Shown here: positions 14,301 to 27,500 of the stretch, in pieces
How positions within the stretch are numbered: the first letter of the stretch is position 1
Layout of the letters: every line of letters begins with the position of its first letter
Origin: Lasioglossum baleicum
Lineage: Eukaryota > Arthropoda > Insecta > Hymenoptera > Halictidae
Assembly (NCBI RefSeq): GCF_051020765.1
Contig: NW_027469098.1
Span: 62,001-126,000, forward strand
DNA length: 64,000 bases
Reading direction: 5' to 3'
Position numbers and translations under genes: made by a program
The notes under the pieces: generated by a model
The model's database searches: none
Seen by the model: the letters and a program-made list of their open reading frames with translations, nothing else
Told to the model about the DNA's origin: nothing

Positions 14301-17300
14301 TATGCGTTATGCGTTATGCGTTATGCGTTATGCGTTATGCGTTATGCGTTATGCGTTATGCGTTATGCGTTATGCGTTATGCGTTATGCGTTATGCGTTA
14401 TGCGTTATGCGTTATGCGTTATGGGTTATGCGTTATGCGTTACGCGTTATGCGTTATGCGTTATGCGTTATGCGTTATGCGTTATGCGTTATTCGTTATG
14501 CGTTATGCGTTATGCGTTATGCGTTATGCGTTATGCGTTATGCGTTATGCGATGTGCGTTATGCGTTATGCGTTATGCGTTATGCGTTATGCGTTAAGGA
14601 TTATGACTTTTTCATTGAGCGTTATGCGTTATGACTTTTCCATTGAGCGTTATGCGTTATGCGTTATGCGTTATGCGTTATGCGTTATGCGTTATGCGTT
14701 AAGCATTATGACTTTTTCATTGAGCGTTATGCGTTATGACTTTTCCATTGAGCGTTATGCGTTATTCGTTATGGGTTATGCGTTATGCGTTATGGGTTAT
14801 GCGTTATGCGTTATGCGTTATGCGTTATGCGTTATGCGTTATGCATTATGCGTTATGCGTTATCCGTTATGCGTTATGCGTTATGCGTAATGCGTTATGA
14901 GTAATGTGTCATGCGTTATCCGTTATGCGTTACGCGTTACGCGTTATGCGTTACGCGTTATGCGTTATCCGTTATGCTTTACGCGTTATGCGTTATGCGT
15001 TATGCGTTATGCGTCATGCGTTATCCGTTATGCGTTATGCGTTATGCGTTATGCGTTATGCGTTATGCGTTATGCGTTATGCGTTATGCGTTATGCGTTA
15101 TGCGTTATGCGTTATGCGTTATGCGTTATGCGTTATGCGTTATGCGTTATGCGTTATGCGTTATGCGTTATGCGTTATGCGTTATGCGTTATGCGTTATG
15201 CGTTATGCGTTCTGCGTTATGCGTTATGCGTTATGCGTTATGCGTTATGCGTTATGCGTTATGCGTTATGCGTTATGCGTTATGCGTTATGCGTTATGCG
15301 TTATGCGTTATGCGTTATGCGTTATGCGTTATGCGTTATGCGTTATGCGTTATGCGTTATGCGTTATGCGTTATGCGTTATGCGTTATGCGTTATGCGTT
15401 ATGCGTTATGCGTTATGCGTTATGCGTTATGCGTTATGCGTTATGCGTTATGCGTTATGCGTTATGCGTTATGCGTTATGCGTTATGCGTTATGCGCTAT
15501 GCGTTATGCGTTATGCGTTATGCGTTATGCGTTATGCGTTATGTGTTATGCGTTATGCGTTATGTGTTATGCGTTGTGCTTTACGGGTTATGCGATATGC
15601 GTTATGCGTTATGACTTTTTCATTGGACGTTATGCGTTATGCGATATGCGTTATGCGTTATGCGTTATGCGATATGCGTTATGCGTTATGCGTTATGCGT
15701 TATGCGTTATGCGTTAAGGATTATGACTTTTTCATTGAGCGTTATGCGTTATGACTTTTCCATTGAGCGTTATGCGTTATGCGTTATGCGTTATGCGTTA
15801 TGCGTTATGCGTTATGAGTTAAGCATTATGACTTTTTCATTGAGCGTTATGCGTTATGACTTTTCCATTGAGCGTTATGCGTTATTCGTTATGGGTTATG
15901 CGTTATGCGTTATGGGTTATGCGTTATGCGTTATGCGTTATGCGTTATGCGTTATGCGTTATGCATTATGCGTTATGCGTTATCCGTTATGCGTTATGCG
16001 TTATGCGTAATGCGTTATGAGTAATGTGTCATGCGTTATCCGTTATGCGTTACGCGTTACGCGTTATGCGTTACGCGTTATGCGTTATCCGTTATGCTTT
16101 ACGCGTTATGCGTTATGCGTTATGCGTTATGCGTCATGCGTTATCCGTTATGCGTTATGCGTTATGCGTTATGCGTTATGCGTTATGCGTTATGCGTTAT
16201 GCGTTATGCGTTATGCGTTATGCGTTATGCGTTATGCGTTATGCGTTATGCGTTATGCGTTATGCGTTATGCGTTATGCGTTATGCGTTATGCGTTATGC
16301 GTTCTGCGTTATGCGTTATGCGTTATGCGTTATGCGTTATGCGTTATGCGTTATGCGTTATGCGTTATGCGTTATGCGTTATGCGTTATGCGTTATGCGT
16401 TATGCGTTATGCGTTATGCGTTATGCGTTATGCGTTATGCGTTATGCGTTATGCGTTATGCGTTATGCGTTATGCGTTATGCGTTATGCGTTATGCGTTA
16501 TGCGTTATGCGTTATGCGTTATGCGTTATGCGTTATGCGTTATGCGTTATGCGTTATGCGTTATGCGTTATGCGTTATGCGCTATGCGTTATGCGTTATG
16601 CGTTATGCGTTATGCGTTATGCGTTATGTGTTATGCGTTATGCGTTATGTGTTATGCGTTGTGCTTTACGGGTTATGCGATATGCGTTATGCGTTATGAC
16701 TTTTTCATTGGACGTTATGCGTTATGCGATATGCGTTATGCGTTATGCGTTATGCGTTATGCGTTATGCGTTATGCGTTATGCGATATGCGTTATGCGTT
16801 ATGCTTATGCGTTATGCGTTATGCGTTACGCGTTATGCGTTATGCGTTACGCGTTATGCGTTATGCGTTATGCGTTATGCGTTATGCGTTATGCGTTATG
16901 CGTTATGCGTTAAGCGTTATACGTTATGCGATATGCGTTATTCGTTATGCGTTATGCGTTATGCGATATGCGTTATGCGTTATGCGTTATGCGTTATGCG
17001 TTATGCGTTATGCGTTATGCGTTATGCGTTATGCGTTATGCGTTATGCGTTATGCGTTATGCGTTATGCGTTATGCGTTATGCGTTATGCGTTATGCGTT
17101 ATGCGTTATGCGTTATGCGTTATGCGTTATGCGTTATGCGTTATGCGTTATGCGTTATGCGTTATGCGTTATGCGTTATGCGTTATGCGTTATGCGTTAT
17201 GCGTTATGCGTTATGCGTTATGCGTTATGCGTTAAGCGTTATACGTTATGCGATATGCGTTATTCGTTATGCGTTATGCGTTATGCGATATGCGTTATGC

Positions 17301-20300
17301 GTTATGCGTTATGCGTTATGCGTTATGCGTTATGCGTTATGCGTTATGCGTTATGCGTTATGCGTTATGCGTTATGCGTTATGCGTTATGCGTTATGCGT
17401 TATGCGTTATGCGTTATGCGTTATGCGTTATGCGTTATGCGTTATGCGTTATGCGTTATGCGTTATGCGTTATGCGTTATGCGTTATGCGTTATGCGTTA
17501 TGCGTTATGCGTTATGCGTTATGCGTTATGGGTTATGCGTTATGCGTTATGCGTTATGCGTTATGCGTTATGCGTTATGCGTTATGCGTTATGCGTTATG
17601 CGTTATGCGTTATGCGTTATGCGTTATGCGTTATGCGTTATGCGTTATGCGTTATGCGTTATGCGTTATGCGTTATGCGTTATGCGTTATGCGTTATGCG
17701 TTATGCGTTATGCGTTATGCGTTATGCGTTATGCGTTATGCGTTATGCGTTATGCGTTATGCGTTATGCGTTATGCGTTATGCGTTATGCGTTATGCGTT
17801 ATGCGTTATGCGTTATGCGTTATGCGTTATGCGTTATGCGTTATGCGTTATGCGTTATGCGTTATGCGTTATGCGTTATGCGTTATGCGTTATGCGTTAT
17901 GCGTTATGCGTTATGCGTTATGCGTTATGCGTTATGCGTTATGCGTTATGCGTCATGCGTTATGCGTCATGCGTTATGCGTTATGCGTCATGCGTTATCC
18001 GTTATGCGTTATGCGTTATGCGTTATGCGTTATGCGTTATGCGTTATGCGTTATGCGTTATGCGTTATGCGTTATGCGTTATGCGTTATGCGTTATGCGT
18101 TATGCGTTATGCGTTATGCGTTATGCGTTATGCGTTATGCGTTATGCGTTATGCGTTATGCGTTATGCGTTATGCGTTATGCGTTATGCGTTATGCGTTA
18201 TGCGTTATGCGTTATGCGTTATGCGTTATGCGTTATGCGTTAAGCGTTATACGTTATGCGATATGCGTTATTCGTTATGCGTTATGCGTTATGCGATATG
18301 CGTTATGCGTTATGCGTTATGCGTTATGCGTTATGCGTTATGCGTTGTGCGTTATGCATTGTGCGTTATGCGTTATGCGTTATGCGTTATGCGTTATGCG
18401 TTATGCGTTATGCGTTATGCGTTATGCGTTATGCGTTATGCGTTATGCGTTATGCGTTATGCGTTATGCGTTATGCGTTATGCGTTATGCGTTATGCGTT
18501 ATGCGTTATGCGTTATGCGTTATGCGTTATGCGTTATGCGTTATTTGTTATGCGTTATGCGTTATGTGTTATGCGTTGTGCTTTACGGGTTATGCGATAT
18601 GCGTTATGCGTTATGACTTTTTCATTGGACGTTATGCGTTATGCGATATGCGTTATGCGTTATGCGTTATGCGTTATGCGTTATGCGTTATTCGTTATGC
18701 GTTATGCGTTATGCGTTATGCGTTATGCGTTATGCGTTATGCGTTATGCGTTATGCGATGTGCGTTATGCGTTATGCGTTATGCGTTATGCGTTATGCGT
18801 TAAGGATTATGACTTTTTCATTGAGCGTTATGCGTTATGACTTTTCCATTGAGCGTTATGCGTTATGCGTTATGCGTTATGCGTTATGCGTTATGCGTTA
18901 TGCGTTAAGCATTATGACTTTTTCATTGAGCGTTATGCGTTATGACTTTTCCATTGAGCGTTATGCGTTATTCGTTATGGGTTATGCGTTATGCGTTATG
19001 GGTTATGCGTTATGCGTTATGCGTTATGCGTTATGCGTTATGCGTTATGCATTATGCGTTATGCGTTATCCGTTATGCGTTATGCGTTATGCGTAATGCG
19101 TTATGAGTAATGTGTCATGCGTTATCCGTTATGCGTTACGCGTTACGCGTTATGCGTTACGCGTTATGCGTTATCCGTTATGCTTTACGCGTTATGCGTT
19201 ATGCGTTATGCGTTATGCGTCATGCGTTATCCGTTATGCGTTATGCGTTATGCGTTATGCGTTATGCGTTATGCGTTATGCGTTATGCGTTATGCGTTAT
19301 GCGTTATGCGTTATGCGTTATGCGTTATGCGTTATGCGTTATGCGTTATGCGTTATGCGTTATGCGTTATGCGTTATGCGTTCTGCGTTATGCGTTATGC
19401 GTTATGCGTTATGCGTTATGCGTTATGCGTTATGCGTTATGCGTTATGCGTTATGCGTTATGCGTTATGCGTTATGCGTTATGCGTTATGCGTTATGCGT
19501 TATGCGTTATGCGTTATGCGTTATGCGTTATGCGTTATGCGTTATGCGTTATGCGTTATGCGTTATGCGTTATGCGTTATGCGTTATGCGTTATGCGTTA
19601 TGCGTTATGCGTTATGCGTTATGCGTTATGCGTTATGCGTTATGCGTTATGCGTTATGCGTTATGCGCTATGCGTTATGCGTTATGCGTTATGCGTTATG
19701 CGTTATGCGTTATGTGTTATGCGTTATGCGTTATGTGTTATGCGTTGTGCTTTACGGGTTATGCGATATGCGTTATGCGTTATGACTTTTTCATTGGACG
19801 TTATGCGTTATGCGATATGCGTTATGCGTTATGCGTTATGCGTTATGCGTTATGCGTTATGCGTTATGCGATATGCGTTATGCGTTATGCTTATGCGTTA
19901 TGCGTTATGCGTTACGCGTTATGCGTTATGCGTTACGCGTTATGCGTTATGCGTTATGCGTTATGCGTTATGCGTTATGCGTTATGCGTTATGCGTTATG
20001 CGTTAAGCGTTATACGTTATGCGATATGCGTTATTCGTTATGCGTTATGCGTTATGCGATATGCGTTATGCGTTATGCGTTATGCGTTATGCGTTATGCG
20101 TTATGCGTTATGCGTTATGCGTTATGCGTTATGCGTTATGCGTTATGCGTTATGCGTTATGCGTTATGCGTTATGCGTTATGCGTTATGCGTTATGCGTT
20201 ATGCGTTATGCGTTATGCGTTATGCGTTATGCGTTATGCGTTATGCGTTATGCGTTATGCGTTATGCGTTATGCGTTATGCGTTATGCGTTATGCGTTAT

Positions 20301-23300
20301 GCGTTATGCGTTATGCGTTATGCGTTATGCGTTATGCGTTATGCGTTATGCGTTATGCGTTAAGCGTTATACGTTATGCGATATGCGTTATTCGTTATGC
20401 GTTATGCGTTATGCGATATGCGTTATGCGTTATGCGTTATGCGTTATGCGTTATGCGTTATGCGTTATGCGTTATGCGTTATGCGTTATGCGTTATGCGT
20501 TATGCGTTATGCGTTATGCGTTATGCGTTATGCGTTATGCGTTATGCGTTATGCGTTATGCGTTATGCGTTATGCGTTATGCGTTATGCGTTATGCGTTA
20601 TGCGTTATGCGTTATGCGTTATGCGTTATGCGTTATGCGTTATGCGTTATGCGTTATGCGTTATGGGTTATGCGTTATGCGTTACGCGTTATGCGTTATG
20701 CGTTATGCGTTATGCGTTATGCGTTATGCGTTATTCGTTATGCGTTATGCGTTATGCGTTATGCGTTATGCGTTATGCGTTATGCGTTATGCGATGTGCG
20801 TTATGCGTTATGCGTTATGCGTTATGCGTTATGCGTTAAGGATTATGACTTTTTCATTGAGCGTTATGCGTTATGACTTTTCCATTGAGCGTTATGCGTT
20901 ATGCGTTATGCGTTATGCGTTATGCGTTATGCGTTATGCGTTAAGCATTATGACTTTTTCATTGAGCGTTATGCGTTATGACTTTTCCATTGAGCGTTAT
21001 GCGTTATTCGTTATGGGTTATGCGTTATGCGTTATGGGTTATGCGTTATGCGTTATGCGTTATGCGTTATGCGTTATGCGTTATGCATTATGCGTTATGC
21101 GTTATCCGTTATGCGTTATGCGTTATGCGTAATGCGTTATGAGTAATGTGTCATGCGTTATCCGTTATGCGTTACGCGTTACGCGTTATGCGTTACGCGT
21201 TATGCGTTATCCGTTATGCTTTACGCGTTATGCGTTATGCGTTATGCGTTATGCGTCATGCGTTATCCGTTATGCGTTATGCGTTATGCGTTATGCGTTA
21301 TGCGTTATGCGTTATGCGTTATGCGTTATGCGTTATGCGTTATGCGTTATGCGTTATGCGTTATGCGTTATGCGTTATGCGTTATGCGTTATGCGTTATG
21401 CGTTATGCGTTATGCGTTATGCGTTATGCGTTATGCGTTATGCGTTATGCGTTCTGCGTTATGCGTTATGCGTTATGCGTTATGCGTTATGCGTTATGCG
21501 TTATGCGTTATGCGTTATGCGTTATGCGTTATGCGTTATGCGTTATGCGTTATGCGTTATGCGTTATGCGTTATGCGTTATGCGTTATGCGTTATGCGTT
21601 ATGCGTTATGCGTTATGCGTTATGCGTTATGCGTTATGCGTTATGCGTTATGCGTTATGCGTTATGCGTTATGCGTTATGCGTTATGCGTTATGCGTTAT
21701 GCGTTATGCGTTATGCGTTATGCGTTATGCGTTATGCGCTATGCGTTATGCGTTATGCGTTATGCGTTATGCGTTATGCGTTATGTGTTATGCGTTATGC
21801 GTTATGTGTTATGCGTTGTGCTTTACGGGTTATGCGATATGCGTTATGCGTTATGACTTTTTCATTGGACGTTATGCGTTATGCGATATGCGTTATGCGT
21901 TATGCGTTATGCGTTATGCGTTATGCGTTATGCGTTATGCGATATGCGTTATGCGTTATGCTTATGCGTTATGCGTTATGCGTTACGCGTTATGCGTTAT
22001 GCGTTATGCGTTATGCGTTATGCGTTATGCGTTATGCGTTATGCGTTATGCGTTATGCGTTATGCGTTATGCGTTATGCGTTATGCGTTATGCGTTATGC
22101 GATATGCGTTATGCGTTATGCTTATGCGTTATGCGTTATGCGTTACGCGTTATGCGTTATGCGTTACGCGTTATGCGTTATGCGTTATGCGTTATGCGTT
22201 ATGCGTTATGCGTTATGCGTTATGCGTTATGCGTTAAGCGTTATACGTTATGCGATATGCGTTATTCGTTATGCGTTATGCGTTATGCGATATGCGTTAT
22301 GCGTTATGCGTTATGCGTTATGCGTTATGCGTTATGCGTTATGCGTTATGCGTTATGCGTTATGCGTTATGCGTTATGCGTTATGCGTTATGCGTTATGC
22401 GTTATGCGTTATGCGTTATGCGTTATGCGTTATGCGTTATGCGTTATGCGTTATGCGTTATGCGTTATGCGTTATGCGTTATGCGTTATGCGTTATGCGT
22501 TATGCGTTATGCGTTATGCGTTATGCGTTATGCGTTATGCGTTATGCGTTATGCGTTATGCGTTATGCGTTATGCGTTATGCGTTAAGCGTTATACGTTA
22601 TGCGATATGCGTTATTCGTTATGCGTTATGCGTTATGCGATATGCGTTATGCGTTATGCGTTATGCGTTATGCGTTATGCGTTATGCGTTATGCGTTATG
22701 CGTTATGCGTTATGCGTTATGCGTTATGCGTTATGCGTTATGCGTTATGCGTTATGCGTTATGCGTTATGCGTTATGCGTTATGCGTTATGCGTTATGCG
22801 TTATGCGTTATGCGTTATGCGTTATGCGTTATGCGTTATGCGTTATGCGTTATGCGTTATGCGTTATGCGTTATGCGTTATGCGTTATGCGTTATGGGTT
22901 ATGCGTTATGCGTTACGCGTTATGCGTTATGCGTTATGCGTTATGCGTTATGCGTTATGCGTTATTCGTTATGCGTTATGCGTTATGCGTTATGCGTTAT
23001 GCGTTATGCGTTATGCGTTATGCGATGTGCGTTATGCGTTATGCGTTATGCGTTATGCGTTATGCGTTAAGGATTATGACTTTTTCATTGAGCGTTATGC
23101 GTTATGACTTTTCCATTGAGCGTTATGCGTTATGCGTTATGCGTTATGCGTTATGCGTTATGCGTTATGCGTTAAGCATTATGACTTTTTCATTGAGCGT
23201 TATGCGTTATGACTTTTCCATTGAGCGTTATGCGTTATTCGTTATGGGTTATGCGTTATGCGTTATGGGTTATGCGTTATGCGTTATGCGTTATGCGTTA

Positions 23301-24204
23301 TGCGTTATGCGTTATGCATTATGCGTTATGCGTTATCCGTTATGCGTTATGCGTTATGCGTAATGCGTTATGAGTAATGTGTCATGCGTTATCCGTTATG
23401 CGTTACGCGTTACGCGTTATGCGTTACGCGTTATGCGTTATCCGTTATGCTTTACGCGTTATGCGTTATGCGTTATGCGTTATGCGTCATGCGTTATCCG
23501 TTATGCGTTATGCGTTATGCGTTATGCGTTATGCGTTATGCGTTATGCGTTATGCGTTATGCGTTATGCGTTATGCGTTATGCGTTATGCGTTATGCGTT
23601 ATGCGTTATGCGTTATGCGTTATGCGTTATGCGTTATGCGTTATGCGTTATGCGTTATGCGTTATGCGTTATGCGTTATGCGTTCTGCGTTATGCGTTAT
23701 GCGTTATGCGTTATGCGTTATGCGTTATGCGTTATGCGTTATGCGTTATGCGTTATGCGTTATGCGTTATGCGTTATGCGTTATGCGTTATGCGTTATGC
23801 GTTATGCGTTATGCGTTATGCGTTATGCGTTATGCGTTATGCGTTATGCGTTATGCGTTATGCGTTATGCGTTATGCGTTATGCGTTATGCGTTATGCGT
23901 TATGCGTTATGCGTTATGCGTTATGCGTTATGCGTTATGCGTTATGCGTTATGCGTTATGCGTTATGCGTTATGCGCTATGCGTTATGCGTTATGCGTTA
24001 TGCGTTATGCGTTATGCGTTATGTGTTATGCGTTATGCGTTATGTGTTATGCGTTGTGCTTTACGGGTTATGCGATATGCGTTATGCGTTATGACTTTTT
24101 CATTGGACGTTATGCGTTATGCGATATGCGTTATGCGTTATGCGTTATGCGTTATGCGTTATGCGTTATGCGTTATGCGATATGCGTTATGCGTTATGCT
24201 TATG
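2395..24204 (+). repeat. Ten 6-bp GCTTAT units, the phase-breaking variant
   Basis: A unit lacking one G (GCTTAT instead of GCGTTAT, seen as TTATGCTTATGCG) occurs at 2395-2400, 5208-5213 and near 6278, 10583, 13647, 16804, 19889, 21960, 22129 and 24199, always just after a GCGATAT unit and before GCGTTAC units. Marker-to-marker spacings containing one copy are 7n-1, and the one containing two copies (21139 to 23370) is 7n-2. All other marker spacings are exact multiples of 7. So these ten copies of one ancestral deletion account for the net phase change across the array. Confidence 0.9.
9796..21900 (+). repeat. Tandem segmental duplication of about 6.24 kb within the satellite
   Basis: Marker copies at 9796, 12861 and 14897 are matched by 16017, 19103 and 21139 (offsets 6221, 6242, 6242). 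The intermediate modules are in the same order, including a rare TTCTGCG unit, a GCGCTAT unit, the TATACG modules and paired GCGTTGTGCG/GCATTGTGCG units near 12105 and 18347. The two copies differ by 21 bp, i.e. three 7-bp units, in the first interval. Similarity also reaches upstream: a rare GAGTTAAGC unit is at about 9595 and 15815. This is a recent large unequal-exchange or amplification event. Confidence 0.85.
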
Positions 24205-24593
24205 CGTTATGCGTTATGCGTTACGCGTTATGCGTTATGCGTTATGCGTTATGCGTTATGCGTTATGCGTTATGCGTTATGCGTTATGCGTTATGCGTTA
24301 TGCGTTATGCGTTATGCGTTATGCGTTATGCGTTATGCGTTATGCGTTATGCGTTATGCGTTATGCGTTAAGCGTTATACGTTATGCGATATGCGTTATT
24401 CGTTATGCGTTATGCGTTATGCGATATGCGTTATGCGTTATGCGTTATGCGTTATGCGTTATGCGTTATGCGTTATGCGTTATGCGTTATGCGTTATGCG
24501 TTATGCGTTATGCGTTATGCGTTATGCGTTATGCGTTATGCGTTATGCGTTATGCGTTATCCGTTATGCGTTATGCGTTATGCGTAATGCGTT

Positions 24594-27500
24594 ATGAGTA
24601 ATGTGTCATGCGTTATCCGTTATGCGTTACGCGTTACGCGTTATGCGTTACGCGTTATGCGTTATCCGTTATGCTTTACGCGTTATGCGTTATGCGTTAT
24701 GCGTTATGCGTTATGCGTTATGTGTTATGCGTTATGCGTTATGTGTTATGCGTTGTGCTTTACGGGTTATGCGATATGCGTTATGCGTTATGACTTTTTC
24801 ATTGGACGTTATGCGTTATGCGATATGCGTTATGCGTTATGCGTTATGCGTTATGCGTTATGCGTTATGCGTTATGCGTTATGCGTTATGCGTTATGCGT
24901 TATGCGTTATGCGTTATGCGTTATGCGTTATGCGTTATGCGTTATGCGTTATGTGTTATGCGTTGTGCTTTACGGGTTATGCGATATGCGTTATGCGTTA
25001 TGACTTTTTCATTGAACGTTATGCGATATGCGATATGCGTTATGCGTTATGCGTTATGCGTTATGCGTTATGCGTTATGCGTTATGCGATATGCGTTATG
25101 CGTTATGCGTTATGCGTTATGCGTTATGCGTTATGCGTTATGCGTTATGCGTTATGCGTTATGCGTTATGCGTTATGCGTTATGCGTTATGCGTTATGCG
25201 TTATGCGTTATGCGTTATGCGTTATGCGTTATGCGTTATGCGTTATGCGTTATGCGTTATGCGTTATGCGTTATGCGTTATGCGTTATGCGTTATGCGTT
25301 ATGCGTTATGCGTTATGCGTTATGCGTTATGCGTTATGCGTTATGCGTTATGCGTTATGCGTTATGCGTTATGCGTTATGCGTTATGCGTTATGCGTTAT
25401 GCGTTATGCGTTATGCGTTATGCGTTATGCGTTATGCGTTATGCGTTATGCGTTATGCGTTATGCGTTATGCGTTATGCGTTATGCGTTATGCGTTATGC
25501 GTTATGCGTTATGCGTTATGCGTTATGCGTTATGCGTTATGCGTTATGCGTTATGCGTTATGCGTTATGCGTTATGCGTTATGCGTTATGCGTTATGCGT
25601 TATGCGTTATGCGTTATGCGTTATGCGTTATGCGTTATGCGTTATGCGTTATGCGTTATGCGTTATGCGTTATGCGTTATGCGTTATGCGTTATGCGTTA
25701 TGCGTTATGCGTTATGCGTTATGCGTTATGCGTTATGCGTTATCCGTTATGCGTTATGCGATATGCGTTATTCGTTATGCGTTATGCGTTATGCGTTATG
25801 CGTTATGCGTTATCCGTTATCCGTTATGCGTTACGCGTTACGCGTTATGGGTTATGCGTTATGCGTTATCCGTTATGCTTTACGCGTTATGCGTTATGCG
25901 TTATGCGTTATGCGTCATGCGTTATCCGTTATGCGTTATGCGTTATGCGTTATGCGTTATGCGTTATGCCTTATGCGTTATGCGTTATGCGTTATGCGTT
26001 ATGCGTTATGCGTTATGCGTTATGCGTTATGCGTTATGCGTTATGCGTTATGCGTTATGCGTTATGCGTTATGCGTTATGCGTTATGCGTTATGCGTTAT
26101 GCGTTATGCGTTATGCGTTATGCGTTATGCGTTATGCGTTATGCGTTATGCGTTATGCGTTATGCGTTACGCGTTATGCGTTACGCGTTATGCGTTATGC
26201 GTTATGCGTTATGCGTTATGCGTTATTCGTTATGCGTTATGCGTTATGCGTTATGCGTTATGCGTTATGCGATGTGCGTTATGCGTTATGCGTTATGCGT
26301 TATGCGTTAAGCATTATGACTTTTTCATTGAGCGTTATGCGTTATGACTTTTCCATTGAGCGTTATGCGTTATGCGTTAAGCATTATGACTTTTTCATTG
26401 AGCGTTATGCGTTATGACTTTTCCATTGAGCGTTATGCGTTATTCGTTATGGGTTATGCGTTATGCGTTATGGGTTATGCGTTATGCGTTATGCGTTATG
26501 CGTTATGCGTTATGCATTATGCGTTATGCGTTATCCGTTATGCGTTATGCGTTATGCGTAATGCGTTATGAGTAATGTGTCATGCGTTATGCGTTATGCG
26601 TTATGCGTTATGCGTTATGCGTTATGCGTTATGCGTTACGCGTTATGCGTTATGCGTTATGCGTTATGCGTTATTCGTCATGCGTTATGCGTTATGCGTT
26701 ATGCGTTATGCGTTATGCGTTATGCGTTATGCGTTATGCGTTATGCGTTATGCGTTATGCGTTATGCGTTATGCGTTATGCGTTATGCGTTATGCGTTAT
26801 GCGTTATGCGTTATGCGTTATGCGTTATGCGTTATGCGTTATGCGTTACGCGTTATGCGTTATGCGTTATGCGTTATGCGTTATGCGTTATGCGTTATGC
26901 GTTATGCGTTATGCGTTATGCGTTATGCGTTATGCGTTATGCGTTATGCGTTATGCGTTATGCGTTATGCGTTATGCGTTATGCGTTATGCGTTATGCGT
27001 TATGCGTTATGCGTTATTCGTTATGCGTTATGCGTTATGCGTTATGCGTTATGCGTTATGCGATGTGCGTTATGCGTTATGCGTTATGCGTTATGCGTTA
27101 AGCATTATGACTTTTTCATTGAGCGTTATGCGTTATGACTTTTCCATTGAGCGTTATGCGTTATGCGTTATGCGTTATGCGTTATTCGTCATGCGTTATG
27201 CGTTATGCGTTATGCGTTATGCGTTATGCGATGTGCGTTATGCGTTATGCGTTATGCGTTATGCGTTATGCGTTATGCGTTATGCGTTATGCGTTATGCG
27301 TTATGCGTTATGCGTTATGCGTTATGCGTTATGCGTTATGCGTTATGCGTTATGCGTTATGCGTTATGCGTTATGCGTTATGCGTTATGCGTTATGCGTT
27401 ATGCGTTATGCGTTACGCGTTATGCGTTACGCGTTATGCGTTATGCGTTATGCGTTATGCGTTATGCGTTATTCGTTATGCGTTATGCGTTATGCGTTAT

